In this document: one piece after another, positions 43,259 to 54,875 of the stretch
Layout: the number at the start of each line of letters is the position of its first letter
Numbering within the stretch: position 1 is the stretch's first letter
NCBI RefSeq assembly: GCF_051903075.1
Contig: NZ_CP182422.1
Location: 2,046,001-2,110,000 of the forward strand
Source: Embleya sp051903075
GTDB lineage: Bacteria; Actinomycetota; Actinomycetes; Streptomycetales; Streptomycetaceae
Direction of reading: 5' to 3'
DNA: 64,000 nucleotides
The notes under the pieces: generated by a model
The model's input: only the letters and a program-made list of their open reading frames with translations
What the model was told of the DNA's origin: nothing
Databases searched by the model: none
Position numbers and translations under genes: made by a program

Positions 43259-44203
43259 TCACCTGTCGGTGACCCGCTCCAGGGTCGCGGTCAGGTCGGC
43301 CGGGTAGCCGCTCTCGTACTGCACCCACGTGCCGTCGCCGGGGTGCTCGAAGGCCAGGCTCACCGCGTGCAGCCACTGCCGCTCCAGGCCCAGCCGCTTG
43401 GACAGCGTCGGGTCGGCGCCGTAGGTCAGGTCGCCCACGCACGGGTGCCGCAGCGCCGCCATGTGCACCCGGATCTGGTGGGTGCGCCCGGTCTCCAGCT
43501 TGATCGACAGCAGACTCGCGGCGCGGAACGCCTCGATCGTGTCGTAGTGCGTGACGCTGGGCTTGCCGCCCATCACCACGGCCCACTTGTAGTCGTGCGT
43601 GGGGTGCCGGTCGATCGGCGCGTCGACGGTGCCGGTGTGCGGGTCCGGGTGGCCCTGGACCAGCGCGTGGTAGCGCTTGTCCACCGTGCGGTCGCGGAAC
43701 TGCTGCTTGAGCAGCGTGTAGGCGCGCTCCGACTTGGCCACCACCATCAGCCCCGAGGTGCCCACGTCCAGGCGGTGCACCACGCCCTGGCGCTCGGCCG
43801 CGCCGGAGGTGGAGATCCGGTAGCCGGCCGCCGCGAGGCCGCCGACCACGGTGGTGCCGGTCCAGCCGGGGCTGGGGTGCGCGGCGACGCCGATCGGCTT
43901 GTCGATCACCACGATGTGGTCGTCGTCGTGCACGATCCGCATGCCGGGCACGGGTTCGGCGACGAGCTGCACCGGCCGGGGCGCGCCCGGCATCTCGACC
44001 TCGATCCAGGCTCCGCCGACCACCCGGTCGGACTTGCCCGCCGCCCGGCCGTCGAGCTGCACCTTCCCGGCGGCGGCCAGCTCGGCCGCCTTGGTGCGCG
44101 AGAAGCCGAACATCCGCGAGAGCGCGGCATCGACCCGCTCGCCTTCGAGGCCGTCGGGAACGGGAAGCGTGCGGATTTCGGGGGAGCCGGGATTGACAGT
44201 CAC
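43259..44203 (-). CDS. RluD-type 23S rRNA pseudouridine synthase
   Basis: 314 residues: N-terminal S4-like RNA-binding region (SRTKAAELAAAGKVQLDG) and a catalytic domain with HRLDVGTSGLMVVAKS, whose Asp is the catalytic residue, plus the ETGRTHQIRVHMAAL motif. Makes pseudouridine in 23S rRNA (RluD group; the exact site not certain). GTG at 44203 overlaps the lspA stop (GTGA), so it is coupled to lspA, as in many actinobacteria. Confidence 0.92.
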   Translation of the reverse strand: MTVNPGSPEIRTLPVPDGLEGERVDAALSRMFGFSRTKAAELAAAGKVQLDGRAAGKSDRVVGGAWIEVEMPGAPRPVQLVAEPVPGMRIVHDDDHIVVIDKPIGVAAHPSPGWTGTTVVGGLAAAGYRISTSGAAERQGVVHRLDVGTSGLMVVAKSERAYTLLKQQFRDRTVDKRYHALVQGHPDPHTGTVDAPIDRHPTHDYKWAVVMGGKPSVTHYDTIEAFRAASLLSIKLETGRTHQIRVHMAALRHPCVGDLTYGADPTLSKRLGLERQWLHAVSLAFEHPGDGTWVQYESGYPADLTATLERVTDR

Positions 44204-45024
44204 GAGATACGAGTATGCCCGGCATCCGGACCGGACTCGACGGCGTGGTCGCCGTCCCGGTCCCCGGCGGCCCGCTCGGCGGTCCCGGAGGACGCCTTCG
44301 CGGGCGCCCGAGTGGCCCCGGCAGGCGGATCGACGACCCCGTTCCCGGCCTCCGCGTCCGCGCGCTCGTCCCCGTCCCCTGGCGTCGCCTCGTCCGCGCC
44401 CCCGTCCGCGCCCTCGTCGTCACCCTCCCGCGTACCGTCCGGCTGCAGACCCAGGAACGACAGCAGCACGATCAGGCAGCCACCCACCACGATCGCCGAA
44501 TCCGCCAGGTTGAAGATCGCGAAGTGCTTGGGCGCGATGAAGTCCACCACGTGGCCCTCGAACACGCTGGGCGAGCGGAAGATCCGGTCGGTGAGGTTGC
44601 CGAGCGCACCGCCGAGCAGCAGGCCCAGAGCGATCGCCCAGGGCAGGCTGTTCAGCTTGCGGGCCAGCCGCAGGATCACCACGATCACCGCGCTGGCGAT
44701 CACCGTGAGCACGATGGTCAGCCCCTGGCCCATGCCGAACGCCGCGCCCGCGTTGCGGGTGGCCCGGAACTGGAGCCAGTCGCCGAGGATGTCGATCGGG
44801 GCGTGGTATTCGAGCTTCTTCACCACGATCAGCTTGCTGATCAGGTCCAGGGCGTAGGCGACGGCCGCGACCCCGAGCAGGACCAGGATGTAGCGACGGG
44901 TACGCGAACCGGCGGGCGCGGTCGGCTCGTCGCCGTCCGCCCCGCCCCCGGTCGCCCCGGTGTCCGGCTCCCCCGCGGGGGCCTGCGACTCCGCGTCTTC
45001 CCGTCGTTCCGCTCCGGTGCCGAT
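44200..45024 (-). CDS. lspA: Lipoprotein signal peptidase II (start codon unusual)
   Basis: Aspartic peptidase that cuts lipoprotein signal peptides after Lgt action. Catalytic aspartates are in GNLTDR and FNLADSAI, with four membrane segments. Reading back in frame, the helix LVLLGVAAVAYALDLISKL (conserved ALDL.SK) and a hydrophilic lead are coded, but no ATG, GTG or TTG occurs between the in-frame TGA near 45097 and the GTG at 44826, which would delete that helix. ATC at 45024 has GGAG 6 bases upstream and would give 274 residues. The exact start is unproven. The C-terminus is an acidic Asp/Glu/Ala tail. Confidence 0.85.
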   Translation of the reverse strand: MGTGAERREDAESQAPAGEPDTGATGGGADGDEPTAPAGSRTRRYILVLLGVAAVAYALDLISKLIVVKKLEYHAPIDILGDWLQFRATRNAGAAFGMGQGLTIVLTVIASAVIVVILRLARKLNSLPWAIALGLLLGGALGNLTDRIFRSPSVFEGHVVDFIAPKHFAIFNLADSAIVVGGCLIVLLSFLGLQPDGTREGDDEGADGGADEATPGDGDERADAEAGNGVVDPPAGATRAPAKASSGTAERAAGDRDGDHAVESGPDAGHTRIS

Positions 45025-45067
45025 GGCGTGCTCCAGTCCTCGGACGCGCCGCCGGCGGCCGCGGCGG

Positions 45068-45628
45068 CTACCGGCGCTCTTCGCGCTGCTTGCAGGTCAC
45101 ACACAGGGTCGCACGCGGGAACGCCTGCAGGCGCGCCTTGCCGATGGCCGAACCACACGACTCGCAGGCCCCGTATGTCCCGTCGGCGAGGCGCCGCAGC
45201 GCCTTCTCCGACTGGAGCAGCATGCCACGCGCGTTGTTGGTCAGGGACATCTCGTGCTCGCGCTCGAAGTTCTTGGTCCCGGTGTCCGCCTGATCGTCGC
45301 CCGCACCCTCCCCCGAGTCGCGCAGCAGATCGGCGATGCCGTTCTCCGACACGGCGATCTCGGCGCGCAGCTCGTGCGCGGTCTCGATCAGCCCCTCCCG
45401 CACCTCGCGCAGCTCCGCGTCGTCCCAGGGGTCCTCCCCCGGCCGGACGATGTACATCGTCGGCTCATGGAACCCGCTCGGCGGTGTCGGGAGCGTCGCG
45501 GTCGAGGTGGTCACGTGTGCAGGTGCCTTCACGGTGCGTCCCGTTCCTCCCCGTACCGAGGCTCGCGGCGCGGCCGTCGTGGTCGCACGACGCGTCCGCC
45601 CGCCACTCGCCTTCTCTGTATCCGTCAT
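45068..45628 (-). CDS. DksA/TraR-type zinc-finger protein
   Basis: 186 residues. A long Thr/Ser/Ala-rich N-terminus, an alpha-helical part (about 75-145, ELRAEIAVSENGIADLL) and the C-terminal zinc finger CESCG...CVTC, as in the TraR/DksA superfamily. These proteins act on RNA polymerase in other bacteria. The ATG at 45628 has AAGGGG 9 bases upstream; a GTG two codons earlier is too close to it. It is the gene upstream of lspA on the same strand and is divergent from ileS. Confidence 0.85.
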   Translation of the reverse strand: MTDTEKASGGRTRRATTTAAPRASVRGGTGRTVKAPAHVTTSTATLPTPPSGFHEPTMYIVRPGEDPWDDAELREVREGLIETAHELRAEIAVSENGIADLLRDSGEGAGDDQADTGTKNFEREHEMSLTNNARGMLLQSEKALRRLADGTYGACESCGSAIGKARLQAFPRATLCVTCKQREERR

Positions 45629-45848
45629 GTTCACGGCCCCCTTGTTTCACTTAGGGATGGGTCGCCCCGGACAACCGGACGCGCCGTCCCGTCACAGAGT
45701 GCGCCGGGGCGGCGACGTAAATCGGTTGTGCCCAGACGCAACCACGCTTATCCCTCTTCTACGTGTCCCGTTCGTTACCGGTTCCCGAGCGGATCGTTAT
45801 GCACCTGGGGGCGGGTGAACTCGGAGGCGCGAGGGCCCGCGCGGGTCG

Positions 45849-45854
45849 TACAAT
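45849..45854 (+). promoter_or_regulatory. Candidate -10 box for ileS
   Basis: TACAAT upstream of the T-box leader matches the -10 consensus well; no clear -35 is seen 17 bases before it. It would give a leader of about 300 bases containing the T-box. Inference only. Confidence 0.4.
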
Positions 45855-45889
45855 CCGCAGAGCGAGACGGTGTCGATGGGGACGAGTAG

Positions 45890-46154
45890 CGTCGCACGCA
45901 GCCGCCAGCGACCCGGGGACGGTGTGAGCCCGGGGGTGTGCGCGAGGTGAAGATCACCCCGGAGCTGTCGGAGGAAAGGTCGGTCCGGATGCGGAGCGAC
46001 CCGTAGAACCGACCCTCGCGCAGACGAGAGGGTTGTGCCCGCCCGGGCACGGTAGGCGGATCGGGCGGCGCGCGGCCAAGAAGGGTGGTACCGCGGGATC
46101 GGCCGACGGCCGTCTCGTCCCTTCGGTAGGCACGCATCACAGCCCGCGGAAGGA
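45890..46154 (+). ncRNA. T-box leader (translational, ileS type)
   Basis: The T-box sequence AAGGGTGGTACCGCGG lies at 46081-46096, with the UGG-type bulge for uncharged tRNA ends. A specifier ATC (isoleucine) is at 45953-45955 within GAAGATCACC. CCCTT at 46119-46123 can pair either with AAGGG at 46081-46085 (open state) or with GAAGG of the ribosome site at 46149-46153 (closed state). This fits the ultra-short stem I translational T-boxes of actinobacterial ileS. Folding is inferred from base pairing by eye. Confidence 0.88.
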
Positions 46155-46160
46155 AGCCAC

Positions 46161-49310
<3,150 letters not shown>

Positions 49311-49366
49311 CCGGCCGGGCGGGGTGACTCGGGTCGCCCCGCCCGGGCCGTACCCGGACCGGGAAC

Positions 49367-49409
49367 CCGAGAAGCGCCCGTCCCCCCGGAGGGGGCGGGC
49401 GCTTCTCGG
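49367..49409. terminator. Bidirectional hairpin terminator between ileS and divIVA
   Basis: CCGAGAAGCGCCCG (49367-49380) pairs perfectly with CGGGCGCTTCTCGG (49396-49409); a five-pair inner stem CCCCC/GGGGG follows a bulged T. Because ileS and divIVA are convergent, it can serve both strands. Confidence 0.85.
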
Positions 49410-49435
49410 ATGACCGACCGACGCTCAGTGGCCGG

Positions 49436-50725
49436 TCAGTTGTCGGGGTCCTCGTCGATCAGGAACCCGCGCATCGGCGACGGCTGCTGCATCTGCTGAG
49501 GCTGCGGAGCCTGCGGACGCACCGGCGACATCTGCTGCGTCATCGCCGGGCTCATCTGCTGCCCGATCGACGGCGTCATGGCCGGCGACATCGACGACGG
49601 CTGGGACATCGACTGGCCCATGGACGGAGCCATCGACTGCGACATCGGTACCGGCGCGGACGACATGGCCGGCGGCAGCGAGGCCGTGGCCGGGGTCCGC
49701 GGCGGCGCGAGCGAGTCGTCGGCCTGCGACTCCAGCTGACGAAGCTGGCTCTCCAGGTACGACTTCAGCCGCGTGCGGTACTCGCGCTCGAACGCGCGCA
49801 GGTCGTCGACCTTGCGCTCGAGCGTGGCGCGGGCGCTCTCCAGCGAACCCATCGCGACGCGGTGCTTCTCCTGTGCGTCACGCTCCAGGGCGTCGGCCTT
49901 GGACCGCGCGTCGCGCTCCATGCCCTCGGCCCGGGTGCGCGCCTCGCCCACTATCTTGTTCGCCTCGGAGCGGGCCTCGGCGATCGCCTGGTCGGCCGTC
50001 TGCTGCGCCAGCGCGAGCACTCGGGCGGCGCTGTCGCCACCGGGGTTGCCCATCTGCTGCTGCGGTCCACCCGGACCGAGCTGCGGCGGGCCGCCCTGCA
50101 GCTGGTGCTGCTGCAACTGCTGCTGGTGCTGCGGCGGACCCTGGAGCTGGTGCTGGCCGCTCATGCCGGGACCGCCCATGCCGGGGCCGCCCTGCAATTG
50201 GTGCTGACCGGGCTGCAGTTGGTGCTGCTGCTGACCGGGCAGCTGGTGCTGGCCGCTCTGCATGCCGGGGCCGCCCTGCAGCTGGTGCTGCGGCGGACCC
50301 TGGAGCTGGTGCTGACCGCTCATGCCGGGACCGAGCTGCTGCGGTCCCCCCATCGGGTGCTGCTGCGGTCCACCGGGACCGAGCTGCTGCGGGCCGCCCT
50401 GCATCGGGTGCTGGCCGCCCTGCATTCCCTGCGGGCCACCCATCTGGGGCGGCGGGGGAACCGGGGTCGGCCCGGATATGGCTGCCGGGACGGGTGCGTC
50501 GGGGCGTTCGCGCTCCTTGCGCTGCTGGGCCTGCTGCTGACTCTGCGCGGCGGCCCTGGTCGCCGCCGCGAGTTTCGCTCGCAGATCCTCGTTTTCCCGG
50601 AGAAGTCGGGTCAGTTCGCCCTCGACCTCATCGAGGAACGCATCGACCTCGTCCTCGTCATAGCCCTCGCGGAGACGGACGGTCGTGAACTGCTTGTTAC
50701 GCACGTCTTCGGGGGTCAACGGCAT
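49436..50725 (-). CDS. divIVA: DivIVA-family polar growth protein
   Basis: 429 residues. The N-terminal DivIVA domain (LTPEDVRNKQFTTVRLREGYDE then DEVDAFLDEVE) binds curved membrane, and a long coiled coil (about 232-330) follows. Between them is an unusual linker (about 90-225) rich in Gln, Gly, Pro and His, with repeats such as SGQHQLQGPPQHQ. The C-terminal part is Met/Ser/Pro-rich. In Streptomyces DivIVA directs tip growth and branching and is essential. It starts at ATG 50725 and is transcribed away from ileS. Confidence 0.96.
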   Translation of the reverse strand: MPLTPEDVRNKQFTTVRLREGYDEDEVDAFLDEVEGELTRLLRENEDLRAKLAAATRAAAQSQQQAQQRKERERPDAPVPAAISGPTPVPPPPQMGGPQGMQGGQHPMQGGPQQLGPGGPQQHPMGGPQQLGPGMSGQHQLQGPPQHQLQGGPGMQSGQHQLPGQQQHQLQPGQHQLQGGPGMGGPGMSGQHQLQGPPQHQQQLQQHQLQGGPPQLGPGGPQQQMGNPGGDSAARVLALAQQTADQAIAEARSEANKIVGEARTRAEGMERDARSKADALERDAQEKHRVAMGSLESARATLERKVDDLRAFEREYRTRLKSYLESQLRQLESQADDSLAPPRTPATASLPPAMSSAPVPMSQSMAPSMGQSMSQPSSMSPAMTPSIGQQMSPAMTQQMSPVRPQAPQPQQMQQPSPMRGFLIDEDPDN

Positions 50726-50770
50726 CTCTTCACCTCAGCGTGATCGTCGGCATCGGACAGACGGTACCGC

Positions 50771-51055
50771 TTACAGCCTGCCCACGACGGAGATCAGGAT
50801 GTAGACGATGATCATCAGTACGAAGAAGGACAGGTCGAGTGCTACACCCCCGAGGCGCAGCGGAGGAATGAACCTGCGCAGCAACTTCAACGGTGGATCG
50901 GTGATGGAGTACGTCGCCTCCAGCAGTACCACCATGGCCCCGCGCGGCTCGTACGACCGCGCGAACTGGAACACGTAGTCCATCACCAAGCGGAAGAACA
51001 ACACGATCAAAAAGCAGTAGAGCACGATGCGGATGATCTCCAGCGCGATGCTCAT
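50771..51055 (-). CDS. YggT-family membrane protein
   Basis: 94 residues with two membrane helices (about 5-25 and 71-90), separated by the family stretch TDPPLKLLRRFIPPLRLGGVALDLS. Location between sepF and divIVA matches the actinobacterial and Gram-positive order. Role in division or osmotic response has been suggested for relatives but is not proven. Confidence 0.92.
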   Translation of the reverse strand: MSIALEIIRIVLYCFLIVLFFRLVMDYVFQFARSYEPRGAMVVLLEATYSITDPPLKLLRRFIPPLRLGGVALDLSFFVLMIIVYILISVVGRL

Positions 51056-51120
51056 TTACCTGCCCCCTCGTGTGCCGTCCCTCTGGTCAGGACCGCACCT
51101 AGCCTCAGTTTTCGCACACC

Positions 51121-51765
51121 TCAGCTCTGATTGAAGAACCCGCCCTCGGCGATGCGGGCCTTGTCCTCGGCTGTCACATCGACGTTAGCAGGCGATAGGA
51201 GGAAGACTTTTTGGGTGACCCGTTCGATGCTGCCGTGCAGGCCGAACACGAGCCCCGCGGCGAAGTCCACCAGGCGCTTGGCGTCGGTGTCCTCCATTTC
51301 GGTCAGGTTCATGATCACGGGCGTGCTCTCGCGAAAGTGCTCGCCGATCGTGCGGGCTTCGTTGTAGGTACGCGGGTGCAGCGTCGTGATGCGGTAGGGC
51401 TCACGTTCGCTGACGACTTTGTGTACGGTCACCGGTGTGCTGCTCTCGGGACGGCGTTCGGGCATGGCGGACACTGTTGCGCGGTGTTCTTCGAGGCGGC
51501 CTTCGTCGCGAAGGGCCCCCGCTTCGCGGAGGGCAGTAGCTCCACGAACGGGATCGTCGCGACGTTCCCGCGATTCCCCACGCGGTTCGCGTACTTCACG
51601 TGGCTCCTCACGACGCTCGTCCCGTCGCTCCTCGCGACGATCGGTGCGCTCGACCCGGTCGCGGCCGTCCTGGCCGATGTCGTCCTCATCGTAATCGTCA
51701 TACTCGTAGACATCGTCCTCCACGAGGCCGAGGTAGACCGCCATCTTGCGCATTGCGCCGGCCAT
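51121..51765 (-). CDS. sepF: Cell division protein SepF
   Basis: 214 residues. An N-terminal membrane-targeting start (MAGAMRKMAVYLGLV), a charged Arg/Glu/Asp linker (about 30-90) and the C-terminal SepF domain (about 118-205) with TLHPRTYNEARTIGEHFRES and VDFAAGLVFGLHGSIERV. SepF links FtsZ filaments to membrane; actinobacteria lack FtsA, so it is the main anchor. It lies in the division cluster after the YggS-like gene. The linker is longer and more charged than usual. Confidence 0.95.
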   Translation of the reverse strand: MAGAMRKMAVYLGLVEDDVYEYDDYDEDDIGQDGRDRVERTDRREERRDERREEPREVREPRGESRERRDDPVRGATALREAGALRDEGRLEEHRATVSAMPERRPESSTPVTVHKVVSEREPYRITTLHPRTYNEARTIGEHFRESTPVIMNLTEMEDTDAKRLVDFAAGLVFGLHGSIERVTQKVFLLSPANVDVTAEDKARIAEGGFFNQS

Positions 51766-51838
51766 GTTCCGCTTCCTCCGGTCTCACGGTGGATCGGCTG
51801 AGGTCACCGTGGGTCGTGCGATCCACTTCACGGCGACG

Positions 51839-52564
51839 CTACCGGAGGGAGGGCCGGACTCCGAGCACCGCAGTACCGATGCGTACATGTGTCGCCCCGG
51901 CCTCGATGGCCGCTTCGAGGTCGTTGCTCATCCCCGCGGAAACCATGTTCGCAGCCGGATGGGCTTCGCGTAGGCGGGTTGCGATTTCTCGCAACCGGGC
52001 GAACGCGCGGGCGGGTTCGACGCCGAGCGGGGCCACCGCCATCACTCCGCCGAGGGTCAGCCGCGGTGCCTCGGCCACGGCGTCGGCGAGTTCGGCCAGG
52101 TCGGTCGCGGACACCCCACCGCGGGCGGGGTCTTCGTCCAGGCTGACCTGCAACAGCGCGGTGATCGAACGTTGTTGCCGCTCGGCCGCCGCGGACAGCG
52201 CGTGGGCGAGTCGAATCCGGTCGAGCGAGTGCACCACATCGGCGTAACCGGCCACCGATTTGGCCTTGTTGGTCTGCAACTGGCCGACATAGTGCCAACG
52301 GAGGTCGAGGTCCTTCGTGGCCGCCGCCTTCGGCGCGGCCTCCTGGTCGCGGTTCTCGCCGACGTCGCGGACGCCGAGTTCGGCGAGCAGGCGCACGTCG
52401 CTCGCGGGGTGGGTCTTGGTCACCACGACGAGGGTGACGTCCTCGGGCGAGCGGCCGGCCGCGGTGCACGCGGCGGCGATCCGGGCCCGGACGTCGGCCA
52501 GGTTGGCGGCTAGCTCGGCCCGCCGGCGGGCGGTCGTGGCGGTCGCTGAATCGGGCGTGTCCAT
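51839..52564 (-). CDS. yggS: PLP homeostasis protein (YggS/PLPBP family)
   Basis: 241 residues, TIM-barrel resembling alanine racemase. Motifs VVTKTHPASDVRLL (PLP lysine), DVGENRDQEA, WHYVGQLQTNKAK and SAGMSNDLEAAIEAG fit the YggS/PROSC family, which binds PLP and keeps PLP levels stable. The ATG at 52564 (MDTPDSATATT) is chosen. It lies 43 bases after pgeF, and 73 bases before sepF, as in other Gram-positives. Confidence 0.95.
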   Translation of the reverse strand: MDTPDSATATTARRRAELAANLADVRARIAAACTAAGRSPEDVTLVVVTKTHPASDVRLLAELGVRDVGENRDQEAAPKAAATKDLDLRWHYVGQLQTNKAKSVAGYADVVHSLDRIRLAHALSAAAERQQRSITALLQVSLDEDPARGGVSATDLAELADAVAEAPRLTLGGVMAVAPLGVEPARAFARLREIATRLREAHPAANMVSAGMSNDLEAAIEAGATHVRIGTAVLGVRPSLR

Positions 52565-52607
52565 GGGCCCATCGTCGCCGACGCCGGCCCGCCGCGCCCG
52601 AGCGGGG

Positions 52608-53339
52608 TCAGTCCTCGGCGAGCCACACGTAGCCGGCGATCCGACCCGTGGCGCGATCGCGCCGATAGGAGAAATGGTCGGCCGACTCGCGCGTGCAGAT
52701 GTGCGATTTCTCACCCGACACGACCCCCTGCGCGGCGAGTTGCGCCCACACTCCGGCCGGTATATCGAGCCCGGACGTGCCCTGGCGGGTGCGTGCGCGG
52801 GCCGCGGGGACGAGTGCGGACACTTCGTCGCACATCGCCTCGGGAACCTCGTAGCAGGCGCCGCAGACGGCCGGTCCGGTCCACGCCTCGATCCGCTCCG
52901 GGTCGGCGCCGAGGCCGCGCATCGCCTCGATCGTGGCGGGCACCACGCCGGCGGCCAGCCCCGGGCGGCCCGCGTGCGCGGCGCCGATCACGCCGGCGTG
53001 CGGATCGGCGAGCAGTACCGGGGTGCAGTCGGCGACCAGCACCGCCAGCGCGAGGCCGCGGGTCGCGGTGACCACGGCGTCGGTGCCGGGCACCGGCTCG
53101 GCGCTCGGACCGGTCAGCACGGCCACCGTGTCGCCGTGCACCTGGTTCATCCACACCACCCGATCGGCCGACAGGCCCAACGCCTCGGCGGTGCGCGCCC
53201 GGTTGGCGGACACCACCTCCGGGTCGTCGCCCACGTGGTCGCCGAGGTTCAACTCGTCATACGGCGCGGCGCCCGTGCCGCCCCACCGATCGGTGAAGGC
53301 GAAACGGGCGCCGCCGGAAGCGGCCCTTCGCGTGAACAC
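52608..53339 (-). CDS. pgeF: Peptidoglycan editing factor PgeF (YfiH/laccase-domain)
   Basis: 243 residues of the multicopper-oxidase-like YfiH family. Metal-binding motifs WMNQVHGD, VADCTPVLLADP and GAAHAGRPGLAAG are present. Relatives act on purine nucleosides, and in E. coli YfiH/PgeF corrects a wrong amino acid in peptidoglycan precursors. It begins with GTG at 53339 and follows ftsZ in the operon with a 73-base gap, a conserved order. Confidence 0.93.
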   Translation of the reverse strand: MFTRRAASGGARFAFTDRWGGTGAAPYDELNLGDHVGDDPEVVSANRARTAEALGLSADRVVWMNQVHGDTVAVLTGPSAEPVPGTDAVVTATRGLALAVLVADCTPVLLADPHAGVIGAAHAGRPGLAAGVVPATIEAMRGLGADPERIEAWTGPAVCGACYEVPEAMCDEVSALVPAARARTRQGTSGLDIPAGVWAQLAAQGVVSGEKSHICTRESADHFSYRRDRATGRIAGYVWLAED

Positions 53340-53412
53340 GTTCGGGCCACCTCGTGGTCGTGTCGAATTGTTTCGAACTCTTGCGTCGCCGACTGCCGGC
53401 GATGTTTTTCTT

Positions 53413-54585
53413 CTACTTCATGAACGGCGGGATGTCGAGATCCAGATCGTCTTTGATCGGTTCCGGCACCAGCGGGGTGCGCGGGCCCGGCGTGGTCGGG
53501 GTCTGGTAGGTCGTCTGCGGCGGGTCGTTGAGCACACCCTGCCCGATGCCCGAGCCGCCCTGGCGACCGGTCGGCTCGGGGCGGGTGGGCGGCGGAGGCG
53601 CCACCGCCGGCTTGCCCAACTCGCTCTTGGACGGCGGTTGTCCGCCGTCGAAGCCGGCCGCGATCACGGTGACCCGGACCTCGTCGCCGAGCGCGTCGTC
53701 GATCACCGCGCCGAAGATGATGTTGGCCTCGGGGTGCGCGGCCTCGCTGACCAGCTGCGCGGCCTCGTTGATCTCGAACAGACCGAGGTCGGAGCCGCCG
53801 GAGATGGACAGCAGCACGCCCCGGGCGCCGTCGATCGACGCCTCCAGGAGCGGGCTGGAGATGGCCATCTCGGCCGCCGCCACCGCGCGATCGTCGCCGC
53901 GCGCCGAGCCGATGCCCATCAGCGCCGAACCCGCCTCCGACATCACCGACTTGACGTCGGCGAAGTCGAGGTTGATCAGGCCGGGCGTGGTGATCAGGTC
54001 GGTGATGCCCTGGACACCGGACAGCAGCACCTGGTCGGCCGAGCGGAACGCGTCCAGGACGCTGACCTGCCGGTCGGAGATGGACAGCAGTCGGTCGTTG
54101 GGGATCACGATCAGCGTGTCGACCTCGTCGCGCAGCTGCGCGATGCCGTCCTCGGCCTGGTTCGCGCGGCGCCGTCCCTCGAAGGTGAACGGGCGCGTGA
54201 CCACGCCGATGGTGAGCGCGCCGAGCGAGCGGGCGATGTTGGCCACCACGGGGGCGCCGCCGGTGCCGGTGCCGCCGCCCTCGCCCGCCGTGACGAAGAC
54301 CATGTCGGCCCCCTTGAGGACCTCCTCGATCTCCTCGCGGTGGTCCTCGGCGGCCTTGCGCCCGACATCGGGATTCGCCCCGGCCCCCAGGCCGCGGGTG
54401 AGTTCGCGGCCGACGTCGAGCTTGACGTCGGCATCGCTCATGAGGAGGGCTTGGGCGTCGGTGTTGATCGCGATGAACTCGACGCCCTTGAGACCGACCT
54501 CGATCATCCGGTTGATGGCGTTGACCCCGCCACCGCCGATACCGACCACCTTGATGACTGCGAGGTAGTTCTGGGGTGCTGCCAC
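53413..54585 (-). CDS. ftsZ: Cell division GTPase FtsZ
   Basis: 390 residues. Tubulin-like GTPase forming the division ring. The GTP loop GEGGGTGTGGAP and the T7 loop NLDFADV are intact. The start GTG at 54585 (MAAPQNYLAV) has AGAGG 8 bases upstream and matches the known Streptomyces start; the frame is open to 54771 but that stretch includes promoter-like sequence. The C-terminal tail ends DLDIPPFMK, the site that binds partners such as SepF. Preceded by ftsQ. Confidence 0.97.
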   Translation of the reverse strand: MAAPQNYLAVIKVVGIGGGGVNAINRMIEVGLKGVEFIAINTDAQALLMSDADVKLDVGRELTRGLGAGANPDVGRKAAEDHREEIEEVLKGADMVFVTAGEGGGTGTGGAPVVANIARSLGALTIGVVTRPFTFEGRRRANQAEDGIAQLRDEVDTLIVIPNDRLLSISDRQVSVLDAFRSADQVLLSGVQGITDLITTPGLINLDFADVKSVMSEAGSALMGIGSARGDDRAVAAAEMAISSPLLEASIDGARGVLLSISGGSDLGLFEINEAAQLVSEAAHPEANIIFGAVIDDALGDEVRVTVIAAGFDGGQPPSKSELGKPAVAPPPPTRPEPTGRQGGSGIGQGVLNDPPQTTYQTPTTPGPRTPLVPEPIKDDLDLDIPPFMK

Positions 54586-54786
54586 GTCGAAGGCCTCTCG
54601 CCTCGAGTTCCGGTCGGCGTGCCGTGGTTCCGGCATGCCGACATTTGCCGACTTGGGGAGGTCGGGACGCGATTTCCGCGAGCCACCAAAACCCTCACCC
54701 TCAGGTATAGAGTCAGCCCCGTTCGCATCGAACGCCGCCGATCCGAACAGTGCGGATAACTGCTTTGTCAACCTGGGGCTAGGCCG

Positions 54787-54815
54787 ACACTAGGTCCCCA
54801 TCGGACGCGGTTCAA
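54787..54815 (-). promoter_or_regulatory. Candidate ftsZ promoter
   Basis: On the minus strand TTGAAC (54815-54810), 17 bases, then TAGTGT (54792-54787), about 200 bases before the ftsZ start. A TTGACA at 54771-54766 is also present but lacks a good -10. In Streptomyces ftsZ has several promoters in this region, so these are plausible; not tested. Confidence 0.45.
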
Positions 54816-54875
54816 CGAACACGCCGAACCTGTCCCTATTGTTTTATCGCAGTGGCCGAGTGCTTCCGTCCCCGG

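Noticed and set aside
54586..54771. N-terminal extension of FtsZ from an earlier ATG
   Set aside because: The GTG at 54585 has a ribosome site and gives the conserved MAAPQNYLAV start; the extension resembles promoter DNA and has no family match.
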